In this document: piece by piece, positions 49,615 through 61,216 of the stretch
Layout of the letters: every line of letters starts with the position of its first letter
How positions within the stretch are numbered: the stretch's first letter is position 1
Assembly: GCA_023213395.1 (NCBI GenBank)
Contig: CM041465.1
Coordinates: 10,230,001 to 10,294,000, forward strand
Reading direction: 5' to 3'
Source: Cycas panzhihuaensis
Lineage: Eukaryota; Cycadophyta
Length of the DNA stretch: 64,000 nucleotides
Notes under the pieces: model-generated
Told to the model about the DNA's origin: nothing
Seen by the model: only the letters and a program-made list of their open reading frames with translations
Databases searched by the model: none
Made by a program: the position numbers and the translations under genes

Positions 49615-49919
49615 GACTTAACGTTTGACCTACTTTACCGTCTAGAACCGTCGTATCTGTCTGCCCGTCTCGAAAGCATCCCCGGATACCGACTTGGCCG
49701 GTAAACCATGACCTGAAGGTTTCCCTGCATATCGTCTTCGAACACGAACATGAGAAGCATCTGGGTTTTGGGTATGCATCTTTGAAGGTTTATGGCGCAT
49801 GGCATCTATCGGGATTCCAGGGCCACCGAGACGTATGATAAAACCCACCATCTTTGGATGAAGCAAAAAGCTTGGCCTAAACGTCGGATTCCATAGTTGA
49901 ACAACTATTAGAAATAGGA

Positions 49920-51350
49920 ATGGGTCGCGCACCGTGTTGCGCCAAGGTTGGGCTTAACAGAGGCAGATGGACTGCCGAAGAAGACGATCTCTTAATAAAA
50001 TATATAGAAGCCCATGGCGAAGGCTGCTGGCGTGCACTTCCCCAGAAAGCAGGTAATTAATGTTCTCAGGTCTCACATAAAACATCGAGAATCAGAGATG
50101 CTGTAGCTTTTTCTTCGGGGAAGTAACATGATTGTACTGCGTCATGGGTTTAAATGATTTTGCTAATAAGAATAGGTGAAAACTAATCTTACAAGTTTGC
50201 AGGATTGCTGCGGTGTGGAAAGAGTTGCCGGTTGCGATGGATTAACTATCTTCGTGCGGATGTAAAGAGGGGGAATATTAGCGCAGAAGAAGAGGAACTC
50301 ATTATCAAGTTGCACAGCTTATTGGGCAACCGGTAAATGCTTTTCGCTCTTAAAATCTTGCACTTGTTAATAATGTTGCTCTCGGTTTGGATTTGAAACA
50401 CAGTCCACGAAGTTGTGTGATGGTGCTGCAGGTGGTCATTCATTGCAGGCCGTATGCCCGGTAGAACGGATAATGAGATTAAAAACTACTGGAACACACA
50501 TCTTAGTAGGAAACTTGCTGGTAGAGGGGTCGATCCCTTGACTCACGAGCCAATAGCTGAACCCACATCTAGGTCCGCGTCCAAGCCTTCTACGATATTT
50601 ACGAGCAATAACGGAAAACAGAGGCAAATGAAGAGCCAAAAGCAGGGCATTATTTCACAGACACAGGAGGAGGAGACTGCCAAAACTCGAGCAAGTGAAA
50701 AGCTACGAGTGAAGAAGAAGCCAAAACACAAAACTATGAAGAGGAATTTCAATTTGGCAGCCAGAAACGAGAGTCGATCCGTATCGCAACAAAAGACTCC
50801 GGGCGACCTTCAAGTATTAGTTCAACCTTTACACTCACCCCCAATCTCCGTGAACTCCTCACTTGTTAATCGGCCAAGTTGTGAATCGTCGTGTTCTGAA
50901 TTGGATTCTTCACCACTGGTCACGATGACATCGTTCTCTGATGAGATTCAGTTCTTTCTCAGAAATTCATCTGAAGATAGAACTGCTACCACACTTGAAG
51001 CTTCAGGCGAAGAAATGTTTAAAGAAACCCACACTGAAGATGTTAAGATAGAACATGATGAACAATATCCATGTACCGATACTGCGTTGCCTGTTTCCTC
51101 AAAATTTACGGACTCGCCATGGGATTATTCATCTTCATCTCATCCGTTACTATTGGATATGAATTTGTTTGGATCAGATGAGCTGTTTGAATGTCTACTT
51201 CCTTCTAATGCCGAACGCAGCAGACAGTTGTCTGCAGCGACTGAGACGACAACCCCGCAGGAGGATCCCGATTATCTATGGCCCTGCTTTTTATCAAATG
51301 TAGAGGCACCTTATCCGACCTCCTTGTCATCGAATATACGACGCTCGTGA
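49920..51350 (+). CDS. R2R3-MYB transcription factor, flavonoid-regulator type (three exons)
   Basis: Spliced as 49920-50052, 50203-50332 and 50432-51350, it encodes 393 residues. [21 protein letters not shown] opens repeat R2, with helix Trp residues at 17, 37 and 57. R3 has Ile70 in place of the first Trp (usual for plant R3), then Trp89 and Trp108, ending [21 protein letters not shown]2R3-MYBs bind AC-rich promoter elements in the nucleus. The R2 part ([20 protein letters not shown]) and [11 protein letters not shown] resemble the flavonol/phlobaphene clade (subgroup 7, maize P1). The C-terminal 270 residues are divergent: basic stretch [12 protein letters not shown] near residues 190-200, Ser-rich and acidic segments likely to activate transcription, and YLWPCFL near the end. 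Exon lengths 133 and 130 are the classic plant pattern. No stop or frameshift: the only intact gene seen. The exact paralogue is not identified. Confidence 0.95.
50053..50202 (+). other. MYB intron 1
   Basis: 150 bp, GTAATT...TTTGCAG, phase 1, splitting the Gly codon after [16 protein letters not shown] R2 helix 2. This is the conserved first intron position of plant R2R3-MYB genes. Confidence 0.95.
50333..50431 (+). other. MYB intron 2
   Basis: 99 bp, GTAAAT...GCTGCAG, phase 2, splitting the Arg codon of LGN-R-WSF in R3. A second AG 17 bases downstream (TTGCAG at 50444-50449) would shift the frame, so the first acceptor is preferred. Confidence 0.95.
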
Positions 51351-51720
51351 TGATCCCTAATTAGAATTTAATTTATCATTGCACCACCTCTGTTCATCAC
51401 GATGATGATGATGATGAGATGGAAATCATATGATATCATTGTATTGGCGCTGTACCTGTTACCGTAGCTGATTCCTGTGAATAGAATAATATTGTGTGAT
51501 TGATACGGTCCATCCATGCATGTGTGCGTCTAGCCTGAAGACCCGCTTCAACGGCCAATTCCTTGTTTTACGTGATAAAGCAATTTCCTTAATCAATCTG
51601 TTTGCATAGCATTTAATTATTTGTACTCTTATAGTTTCAGAAACAATTATGGGTTCTTCTTGTTTGTGTTTTTCGTGATCTGGTTTGTCAATGTAATCAA
51701 TGTTTATACGAATCGCTTGA
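51351..51720 (+). other. MYB 3' UTR and downstream region
   Basis: After TGA at 51348-51350 come a (GAT)n run at about 51399-51417 and AT-rich DNA with weak polyadenylation-like signals (AATAGAATAATA near 51482, AATGTAATCAATG near 51690). The real cleavage site cannot be chosen from sequence alone. Confidence 0.45.
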
Positions 51721-54700
51721 TAAGCATTGTATGTGGCCTGGTGGTCGAATTGGGACGTAGCTACACAAACGACCCAGGTTTATGTCTCAGTTAACTTAAA
51801 GCCACATATGTCTCGTTGTTAGGGCAGAAATTTGACATCTAGAAGTTCGAACTTTCTTTGTTAAGGCAAACTATCTGCCCAACAAGTTCTTTGTTCAAGT
51901 TCCAAAGCCTTCTGAATGGTTTTAATTCAGGCTATTTAAATTTCAGTGGAGGTCGGGGGTGGGGTGTCACTCTTCATTTATTGAACACTTTTTGGAGGTT
52001 AATTTTTCATTCTTTTAAGGTGTGAGAGATATTCAGAAGACATTAAAAAGAAAAATTATGTCCTCATTTTTTTCTGCAATTGATATTAAATTATGGTGAT
52101 GGTCTAATAGAATAATACTTCAAAAAATAAAAGATGAGTCAATTTTCAAAACATTAGTCAAAAAATGTTTGCTTGGTATTTTGAAAAAAAAAATTGTACA
52201 ATAGATACAAAGCTTAATGTATGATGATAAGATTCATAATGGCTATGCACTTGAGTGTTAAATTTTCACATCACTTGATAATTCATTATTATAACATTAA
52301 AATAGCAAGATAGTTTCCATGCTTTTCCTAGTGCTAAGAAGTACTCTAGGCCTATGACCTTACGAATAAATATGCTTGGAACTATGAAATTCTCCTCGAT
52401 TCTAAAGTCTTCAAGAACAAGAAGAAAGACATCAAAAATCCTTTCTTTTTTTTTGAGAATTTTGCCCCCTTTTTTTTTTTGAACTTCTAACTAAATTATA
52501 ATGCAAAATTGGACGTTAGCTTGCCCAAAACAAAGAGGAGGAGGATGACATTATGTTTGAAGGATGATGATCATACGATGTAAATGTTTAAGAAGACACA
52601 TAATGTAAATCTCTAAGGAGGCACATAAACATAACTAACTCATCTATATCTTGGCCCTCCATGGAGTTCTCATCAACAACAAATACATTAAACATAGAAC
52701 CAACAGTCGTGGATGAAAACTCAATTGTTAGAGGAGAAGCACCTATGATCCTCCCAATCTTGCACATAGAACCAACAATCTTGGATGAAAACTTAATTGT
52801 TAGGGAGGGGACACACCAATTATTTGTCCAACTTTAATTATCTTGGCATAATAATCTTCATGTTGCCATGTATTATATTTGAACATGTTTAATGTTGGAC
52901 ATATTTTCTATTTTAACCAATATTTTAAGTTTTCACTAATAGCAATTTTCACTCCAACAATCTTTTGCCTTGAGTATTGTTGAAATTTCCTATACAAGTC
53001 TCCCAAATTTCATCCCTTCATTATTAGTGTTTCAACAAGTTTCGCCATTGGTCTATAAGCTCCACATGCATATTAGCATTGAAGTTGTCCTCATCAAGGA
53101 CCAAAGGGTTATGTTTTGAACTCCTCACTTTTTTTAGCCATATCCTCATCCTAGCTATCACCCACAAAAGAAGTAACAATTGAAGGAACTTGTAATCTCA
53201 ATAGAACCTTTTATTCCTGTTTAACTCTCCATCCATCCTAGTTATCCTCCAAATGTTCATCAACATCATCTTGCCTTCATTTATCCTTAATTTTATATAT
53301 TTGTTATACCCCTTTTAAGGGGTCTTATGTATTGATTTTAAATTAATATTTTTAAGTTAAATTAGGCAGTAGTTGATTAAGGGGATTGCTCAACTTGTTT
53401 CCTAATGAATTAAATGAACCCCCCACCCTCGACATTGTATAAATATGTTATTCTCTATCAATAAAATTTTTGGATGACTCCTTTTGGGACATAGGAGACT
53501 AATTTTAGGGGGATAGAACCTTTCTTTTAGAGATTATGCAAGTCATTTATGCCTAGATCTTGATGCTCCCATTCTCTTTAATTATCTTCTCTTTCTTAGT
53601 ATGTATGATGAAGAAAGACAAATAAAAGAAAATAGGATGGAGCTAGATACCAGAGAAGAGTTTTGAAGGAGTGGACAAAGACGTTGTAGAGGAAGATTCA
53701 TTTCAAGCTAGAGCATTTGATAGTAAGTGGGCCTGCCCTTAATTATTATTAACAAAATACATATAATAAATAATGTCACTGAAACTCAATGTTTTTAAGA
53801 TTATGCATCTAATCTTTTTACATAATGTCTCCTTTTATCATGTCTAATCCAAACCCATCCCTCTAATTATTCATAGAGTTCTTTTTAAAGGCGATGCCAC
53901 TGTCATTGGCCATTGTCTTGATATTTGACTTATTAGCCTCTTCAATTTTTGAATTCCTTCTTATATAGTAGTTTTTCATGCTAATATCTTATATGGTGTG
54001 CATATTTAAATTAATGGCAATAAATTTTGAAAATCAGATTTTCTTTGTCTTCATTGTACTTACCTAATTGACATTGAGCAACCTTATAAACAATGATCAA
54101 ATGCTTCTCATGGCAGCCTTACAAACATCAAATAAATATCCATATTAACCTACCATAGTAGCATTATAGATGTTGGTCGAATGCTTCCCATGCAAGCCTT
54201 AAAGACATCAACAAATGCTTATATTAATTTGTAATTCATCCTTAAGACAACAAACCTCTGTTCAAAGGAGTTTTAATTAAGCAATTTACGTTGCACAATA
54301 CTCATAACAAACTTGCTAGTTAATTATATCAACAAAATTGCCTGCACCTTGAATTTCACAATGCAATGTGATCGTTTTAATTTGCCTCTTCTAATGATAA
54401 CACATATTTCTTAGTTTAGTTGACGACCATTATTATGCATGTTTCCTTGATTGGCATTTCTCAATAATATTGATTTTAATCATTGAAGTGTATATAATAC
54501 TTAATAATCGTCACCAATCTAATTTATTCACTCTTTCACCTTCAACTAGCACAGTCTTCACAACCCATTGTAATATAATATTTACTTTACATATGTTTAG
54601 TTATAATGAAGAAGGCATCATTCTCAAAGTGATTAAATTACCTATTCTTTCATAAACTAATACATAACCATTCATTATCATATGCCCAAATGATATATTT

Positions 54701-54815
54701 TATTGTTTTCCCATCTCATTCATTGTCACAGTATATATATATTAGGCATTGATCATTTGCTTATTCATTTTGATAGATGCATACTCAATAAATTTTGTTG
54801 GTTGGCATGACATTT
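51721..54815. other. AT-rich intergenic DNA, possible LTR fragment
   Basis: No gene recognised. Two direct repeats of about 45 bp (near 52693 and 52762) share ACATAGAACCAACA and GGATGAAAAC..AATTGTTAG. From about 53302, TGTTATACCCC leads through TATAAATA (about 53439) to AATAAAATT (about 53460), the order of LTR start, TATA box and polyadenylation signal. No partner copy or target-site duplication was found. Confidence 0.45.
53302..53560 (+). repeat. Possible orphan LTR fragment
   Basis: Starts TGTTATACCCCTTTT, a common opening of plant LTRs, with TATAAATA about 140 bases in and AATAAA shortly after. The right end and any second copy are not identifiable, so this is tentative. Confidence 0.3.
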
Positions 54816-54820
54816 GAAAT

Positions 54821-55166
54821 TGTTAACATGTCAGTGGTTTGTTAAGCCGCTAAGTTAATAGTCATGTGGTTTAACTAATGGTGATTAGTGAAAATATGCA
54901 AGATATTTAGAGGGTCACAACCCTTGTCAGGTGATACCTCTTAGAAGAATATAAAATCCTTGAGCCCTTTTGTATTTAATATATCATTGGAAGTAATCAA
55001 TATGATCCAAAGAATTTTTTATGGTGGGTTTCTTCTTAAAAGGGTTTCCCACATAAATCTTGTGTATTGTGCATCTATATTCTGTGTTTATATTTATATG
55101 ATTGTTATGTATGGTTAAAGATTCTGTAGATAAGAACATATGTGTATGATTTCATATTTTCAAATA
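54821..55166 (+). repeat. TE8 5' LTR
   Basis: 346 bp, TGTTAACATGTCAG...TTTTCAAATA, immediately followed by TGGTATG. Confidence 0.9.
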
Positions 55167-55179
55167 TGGTATGCAACTG

Positions 55180-55719
55180 AGACTAAACGTTGAGTGGAGT
55201 GGTGTGGTCATTGGTTATCAAGTAACACTGTCAAACTCAAGACTCGTCTTAAGGATCCATGAATAGATGTCTTGCCCTAATGTTAGAGTTACTCAATTCA
55301 CATGTGGAAGATGAGAACACTATTAATTCCTACCTAAACAAGATTACAAACTCGAAGAATAAGCTAGAAGAAGAGAAGTAGAATTCGATCGATGATGCAT
55401 TGTTATTTCCGATAATTATGTCAAAGTTATTTATTGCCTTTGCCACATTTCAAACCATATAGGTAGAGATGAGGTGATTGATGCAAAGACTTTTGATGGT
55501 CTTAAAACTTTATTCTAGTAGAGGATGTCAAATTAAAATATCATGGTATGCTTGGAGGTTCTAAATCAAGTCAGGCCTTAGCCATGAAGATTCAGAGGAA
55601 AGATGCTACTTAGGAGGAAAAGTTCACATAGAGGTCTAGATAATGTTCTTAGGAAAAGAAAAAATTTAATGGAAAATACAATTATTGCAAAAAGGATGGT
55701 CATTGAGAGAAGGTAGACA
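55180..55719 (+). pseudogene. TE8 gag remnant
   Basis: Fragments such as AYLNKI-like and NNSKNKLEEEK lead to a zinc-knuckle half YNYCKKDGH (first Cys now Tyr), a stop (TGA for Trp) and EK at about 55680-55713. Stops are frequent. Confidence 0.7.
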
Positions 55720-56260
55720 AGTATAAGGCTAGGCTTCTCAATTAAGGATTCAAATAGAAAGAAGGAATTGACTATGAAGAGATGTTTGTACTAGTCTCCA
55801 AGATGATAATAGCCCATCTAATTATTTCCTTAACAGTTTCTTACGATTGGAAGTTACACCAGATGGATGTCAAGTACATGCTTCTTAATGGAGATATAAA
55901 AGAGGAGATATACATGTTACCGCCTTTAGAATTTATTAAGGAAGGCCAAGAACATCTTGCATGTTGGTTGAAGAAATTAATCTACGGCCTAGAACAAGCA
56001 CCTTGTGTTTGATATGAGAAGATGGATGCCAAGTTAAAAGCTAAAGGTTTTAAAATTTTTGAACTCAACCTGAATTTGTATGTAAAAAAGAGAGGGACTT
56101 TAATAGTTGCTTATGTGGTATATGTAGACGATTTAATTATTGATGGCAGCTGTGGAAAAACTATAGTAGAAGTCAAGTCCAATTTGGGAGCTTCTTTTGA
56201 CACGATAGATCTCGAGAGATTTCATTACTTCTTGGGCATTCAAATCAGGTAGATGGATGA
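55720..56260 (+). pseudogene. TE8 reverse transcriptase, fused to gag
   Basis: Immediately after the knuckle the same frame reads VDKYKARLLN, a stop, GFK, a stop, KEGIDYEEMFVLVSKM, the opening of copia reverse transcriptase. LHQMDVKYMLLNGDIKEEIY, LKKLIYGLEQAPCV and the active-site box YVVYVDDLII follow with both Asp intact. Only a few stops interrupt it. Confidence 0.92.
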
Positions 56261-57060
56261 TCAAATTGCATTATTACAGTCGTAGTACATGAAAAACTTA
56301 CTGGAGAAGTTTAAAATACAAAAATGCAAACCTATTACAACACCATGTGTTAAGGGCACAAGATTGTAGAAGGATATGGATAAATCGTCTATAGATGGAA
56401 TGAAGTATCGTCAGTTGGTAAGGATTCTATTTACTTGACTCATACCAAACCAGATATCACCTATATTATTGGATTGGTTTCCCACTACATGTAGAATCCT
56501 TAGGAGCCACATTGGGTTGTAGCAAAGTGGATTCTAAAATACCTAAAGGGGACTATCAATCTTGTTCTCAAATACTGTTGTGGTGAGAAGACAAGATTGT
56601 ATGGCTACATAGATGTTAATTGAGGAGGAGACTCTAACGATCGAAAGTCTAATGCTAGATACATATTTAGTGTCGATAATGGATTTATTTTATGGCAGTC
56701 AAAGAAGCAGCAAATAGTGGCACTATCTTCTATAGAGGATGAATATCAAGAAGTTACTGTTAGTGCAAAGAAAGTTGTATGGTTGCAAGGTCTCTTGGAG
56801 TTTCCAATGGACATCTAATTATCGTCATCAATAATCAGAGTATCATTTGTCTATAAAAGAATCTAGAGTTTCATGCGCGTATGAAGCATATCGAGATTCC
56901 ATACCACTATATTTATGAACAAATCAAGTTAGGAAAGCTACAGGTCAACTATTGTCTGAGTGAATTTCAGTTTGTAGACGTGTTCACCAAGCTACTTATT
57001 TAAGATCAATTCACAAAGATGTGTATCAGATTAGGACCCACTGATGTTATCCTTGAGGAG
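56261..57060 (+). pseudogene. TE8 RNase H
   Basis: The linker LHTKPDITYIIGLVSHY-like text leads to LYGYIDVN (first Asp region), NGFILWQSKKQQIVALSSIE and the FVDVFTKLL end typical of copia pol. A short purine-rich stretch (AAGGCGAGG) precedes the 3' LTR. Confidence 0.82.
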
Positions 57061-57172
57061 GGATGTATCGATAAGGATAAATAAGTTGCATGATAGTTTT
57101 AGCCTTCACGATAACATAATTGTTGCAAGATGCAGGCTCTTCACATTCATATTAAGGCGAGGTGTTAACATG

Positions 57173-57500
57173 ATAATTGTTTCTTAAGCCAATAAATTAA
57201 TATTTATGTGGTTTAACTAATGGTGATTAGTGAAAATATGCGAGATGTTTAGAGGGTCACAACCCTTGTTGGGTGACACCTCTTGGAAGAATATAAAATC
57301 CTTGTGACCTTGTGTATTCAATATATCATTAGAAGTAATCAATGCGATCTAAATGATCTTTTGTAGTGGTTTTTTTCCTAAAAGGGTTTTCTGCATAAAT
57401 CCTTTGTACTACGTATCTATATTCTATGCTTATTATGTATGGTTAAAGATTCTGTGGATAGGAATATATATATATATATATGATTTCATATTCCCAAATA
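57173..57500 (+). repeat. TE8 3' LTR
   Basis: 328 bp matching the 5' LTR, TGTTAACATG...CCCAAATA, followed by the exact duplication GAAAT. A short (TA)n run at 57469-57481 has grown near its end. Confidence 0.9.
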
Positions 57501-57505
57501 GAAAT

Positions 57506-60500
57506 ATTTCATTTAGTCAATTGATATGTGAAAAGTGCCTTTCTCATAGCTTTGACATAATCCCTTTATGAAGAGTTAGGAAGCATCCATTGAACCATGT
57601 TAATATTTCCTTCGTTGTCCTTTAATTATATGTTAATTCAAGGATTATTGTTGATACATAGATCACTTTTCATTAGTTCTTCAAATTGGCTATGATTTTG
57701 AGTTTTATGAGCCCTAGTTTACGTAGATTTTTTTCAACCATAAAAGACACCCTTTTATGAAAGTTTTAATCATTGATGTAAATTTGATAGTCTTGAAATC
57801 ATTGAGACATATGTTCACTCCTTTTGTCTTCAAGTTTATTACCCTCAACATGATCTATTTGATATATCATTCATTTTAAATGCCATTACTTATATTCTAT
57901 TTGACAAATAAACTTGATGATAATAGGCATACATTTTCTATTACATGAATTATTTAAAATACAATTTTATTTAAATAATACTTAGATCATGATTGAAAAA
58001 GTATCATACCATTGTTAAATGGGAAATAAGTAAATATATTTTTCTTGAGCTTTTGTCTTGATGAGTGAGTTGAGGAGAGCTAGCTAGTGGGTTAGGTTTA
58101 GTCATTTGTGATTAATAGGTCATGGGCTTGAGTGTCTTTGACTCAACCTTCACACACATGCACTTGATTAGTTAGATTTTTTCTTAGATTTTCTTTTATG
58201 TTATTTTTTATGTTTTAAACAATGATATTTTCATGTGATTCAAGAGACATGAACACCTTATTTACTTGTCTTGAAGAGCTTTCATTGAAAACTTAAAACT
58301 TGTAAAATGTTTACGAAACATTCAATTATTTAAACTCACTTTTTTTATGGATGTTAAGTAACCTAATGTTTTACACTTCTAGAACAAATGCATAGTGGGA
58401 TAAATTTGGGTTTGAAAGTTGTTTAAAATTATATAATATTAAAGGGGATATGGGTCATTTGAATGTGTCTTCTTCTTATATATATAAATTACATTTATTT
58501 AATCAGATAAAAATAAATTTTAAAGTCATCATTTGATACTTATTAAGCTTTGGATAAACTTTTATCAACTAGTACTTCAATATATTTTGGGTTGCAAATT
58601 TATGAAATGCATGATTTTAAAGGGCAAATTACATCCCGATTAATGCATACATCAAATATTCTATCTAACACATGATACCAATCTCTAAATTTCACATAGT
58701 TAAACCACATTATTCATATCAAGGCATGATAAAATTGAATATGTTTTGGTCAAACACTTATTAAGTAAGTGATTTGGTTGCACATATTTTGGGACCCTTT
58801 AATGGTATTTATTTAAGTATTACACTCCATATCTTTCTACAAGATTTGATATGATTATATTAAAGGACTAAGGGTTATTTTATTTATTTTTAGATTGACA
58901 CTTGTCTTATTTCATGATATGAAAGTTGAGACTTCAATGAAATTTTGATATTTCATTTCATTATCATAAATTCACTTGGTCATCCTTGTATAGGACACAA
59001 GTGGACAATTTTTCTAGATTGCATATAGGAAAGAAAAAAAGGATTTAGATAACAGTAATATGCATATAGTTTATGTAAAGGATTTGCTACATTCACATCT
59101 CAATTTTGTTAGACTAAAATGAACTAGAAGGGAAGGAATTTATTATATTCACATATAGTTTCACTGATCTAGAAAAGCATTGAATTTAATATTAAAATTT
59201 TGCTTAATTCAGTTGCAATTGCATGTAGATAAATGAGGGTTTTAGTATACGTCTTCATTTAGATTTTAGGTTAACTCTCGTAGGGGTTTAAGCATGCATT
59301 GTTAAAAATAAAATTATAAAAGTATATGATTATTATTATTATTTTATTATACAAATACATATAATGGATTTGGGATTTGGTGAATTCTCAATGTTGCATC
59401 CTATTTTTGTCTATGCACACTAATCGTTCAATGTCTTAGGGTTGTAACTTTTGTTGCACTAGGATTTTTAAAATAAGACATTGTCATTGAAGTATTTTTA
59501 CTTCTCAATTCATCATCATTCCATATAATCCTTTAGTACATCCTATGTGTTTGCAAAGTCAAACTCATATTTTGTTGCTTTTACTAAGAAATTACTAGAA
59601 CTAAAACACTTTATAGAGGTAGAACATATTAAAATTATAATGACATCTTATTGTTCCTAATGTACTTTATGTAATTATTCACAACTTAATGTTGTTAGTC
59701 CTAGTTGAGGATCGCGAACCTCCCTTTGCCTCATAATGGGCCAATCACATGTGATAAACATGATGTCCAATTATTTGTAAGTAGGGGTGGCATTGTACCC
59801 TCTATAAATACAGCCATGTCCTCATCCATTGAGATATGGAGCATTGACAAGAGTCAAAACTCTATCAAAAGAATTTTGAAGGTGTCAATCAATTTGATCC
59901 TCCATATTCTGTTCATTTATATATGATATTGTTGAATGTTTATTACAAGAGAAATATTAGATCATGCTTATTATTTTCTCATTTGGTATCAGAGCCTACC
60001 TCTCTTATGTGTAATTATTTTATTATAAGTATTCATGTTGAGGAAGGTTTGGTTCTATCCCACTATGAAAATATGACTTTGTTTTCACATCATTTAAGTC
60101 CATTTATTGAAATGCGCTACTCCATTCAAGAAACCTTCATAAAATGGGACCCCATTTAAGTTTGTTTTGAATATATACCAATTGAATGTTTCCTATATTC
60201 TCTCCAGTTATTCATCTACTTGCTAAGGAGTATCTATTTATCACCATTATACTACTTGCACAGTGTCAAATATATTCTCGATCGATCAATCATAATGCCT
60301 ACCATCTACTTACCTTAGGTGAGCCTTTAATCAAAATGTGACAGATCCTGTTTGGTGCCTTCTTTGTCCTTAATCATGTGTGGCCTCCTACTTATTAAGT
60401 TGTAAGATTATGGGTCCTTGATTCTATATGCCTTGGCTTGAAGAATTTGGCACTCAAACCTAGTCACCGAGCAAGGCCCTCTCAACACTAGATATAACCT

Positions 60501-60789
60501 TTATTGATGATCTACCATCTTACTTAACCAACATAGGTCTATTGCCCTATAGTCCTAGAGGTATATGCTCACTGTAAAGTCTTATATCTACTTGACTAAA
60601 CGATTGTAACACCCAAGGCTCCAATCGAGCAATGATAGATTTGGCTATATGAACCTTTATTCGAGAGTGAATCCATTTGCTAAGTATTAACCTTCATGTT
60701 ACCTATTTGGATTGTGTATCACCTTTCTAATTGCCATGAAGTCATGCATAACTTGCCTCTAAGATTCAGAGAAATTTTTTTAGGATTTT
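57506..60789. other. AT-rich intergenic DNA, nothing recognised
   Basis: No coding signature, LTR pair or primer site. Frames up to 78 codons (59705-60159) show no known motif. Confidence 0.55.
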
Positions 60790-61216
60790 GTGAAGGAAAT
60801 TATATTTGCAGGATAATAGGGCAAAACATGTAACTAATAACCAAAACTCAATACAAGTCATAAATCATCAATAGATCAATGTAGCATGATAACATAAACA
60901 CATGAAAGTATTGTATTCAAGTCATTGCGAGAAGAGTAATACAAACTTCTCAAAAGAGGGCGGTGTCTAAAGACACCAAGGTTGCACACCCCTCAATATT
61001 TATAATTTGGGGGAGGAGGGAAACTCCTCAACCCCTGAATTCAAAATAATAATAAAATAATATTAACTTAACTCAAATGAAACTAACTTAAATCAAAGTT
61101 AAATATACCTTAACTTACCTTGACATATTGAGCATCACATGTCTAAATTGAAGTTGATGAGGTGTACAATCCTGGTTGGAAAGGTAGGAGTGGAATGATG
61201 ATGATTAACTCCAACA
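60790..61216 (-). repeat. TE9 3' LTR (left edge approximate)
   Basis: Begins (element strand) TGTTGGAGTTAATCATC directly after the polypurine tract. It contains TTATAAATATTG, a TATA-like box, about 200 bases in. The outer end is probably near 60790, where TTCACA precedes AAATCC, but no duplication confirms it. Confidence 0.6.

Larger units (their letters stand above)
54821..57500 (+). mobile_element. TE8: internally deleted Ty1/copia element
   Basis: LTRs at 54821-55166 and 57173-57500 (346 and 328 bp) share long identical phrases (GTGGTTTAACTAATGGTGAT, GAGGGTCACAACCCTTGT). The exact duplication GAAAT lies at 54816-54820 and 57501-57505. Only 2.0 kb of internal DNA remains: a decayed gag, then reverse transcriptase and RNase H. 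Protease and integrase are missing because the gag zinc knuckle runs directly into reverse transcriptase. The primer site after the 5' LTR is degraded (TGGTATGCAACTG). Since it was mobilised as one piece between intact duplications, it may have moved in trans in this shortened form, or been deleted afterwards. Confidence 0.93.

Noticed and set aside
49642-49932. Minus-strand 96-codon frame upstream of the MYB gene
   Set aside because: It overlaps the MYB start and probable 5' UTR, and has no recognised domain. The GC-richer DNA simply has fewer stops.
50543-50752. Minus-strand frames inside MYB exon 3
   Set aside because: They are the antisense of a real coding exon and have no independent support.
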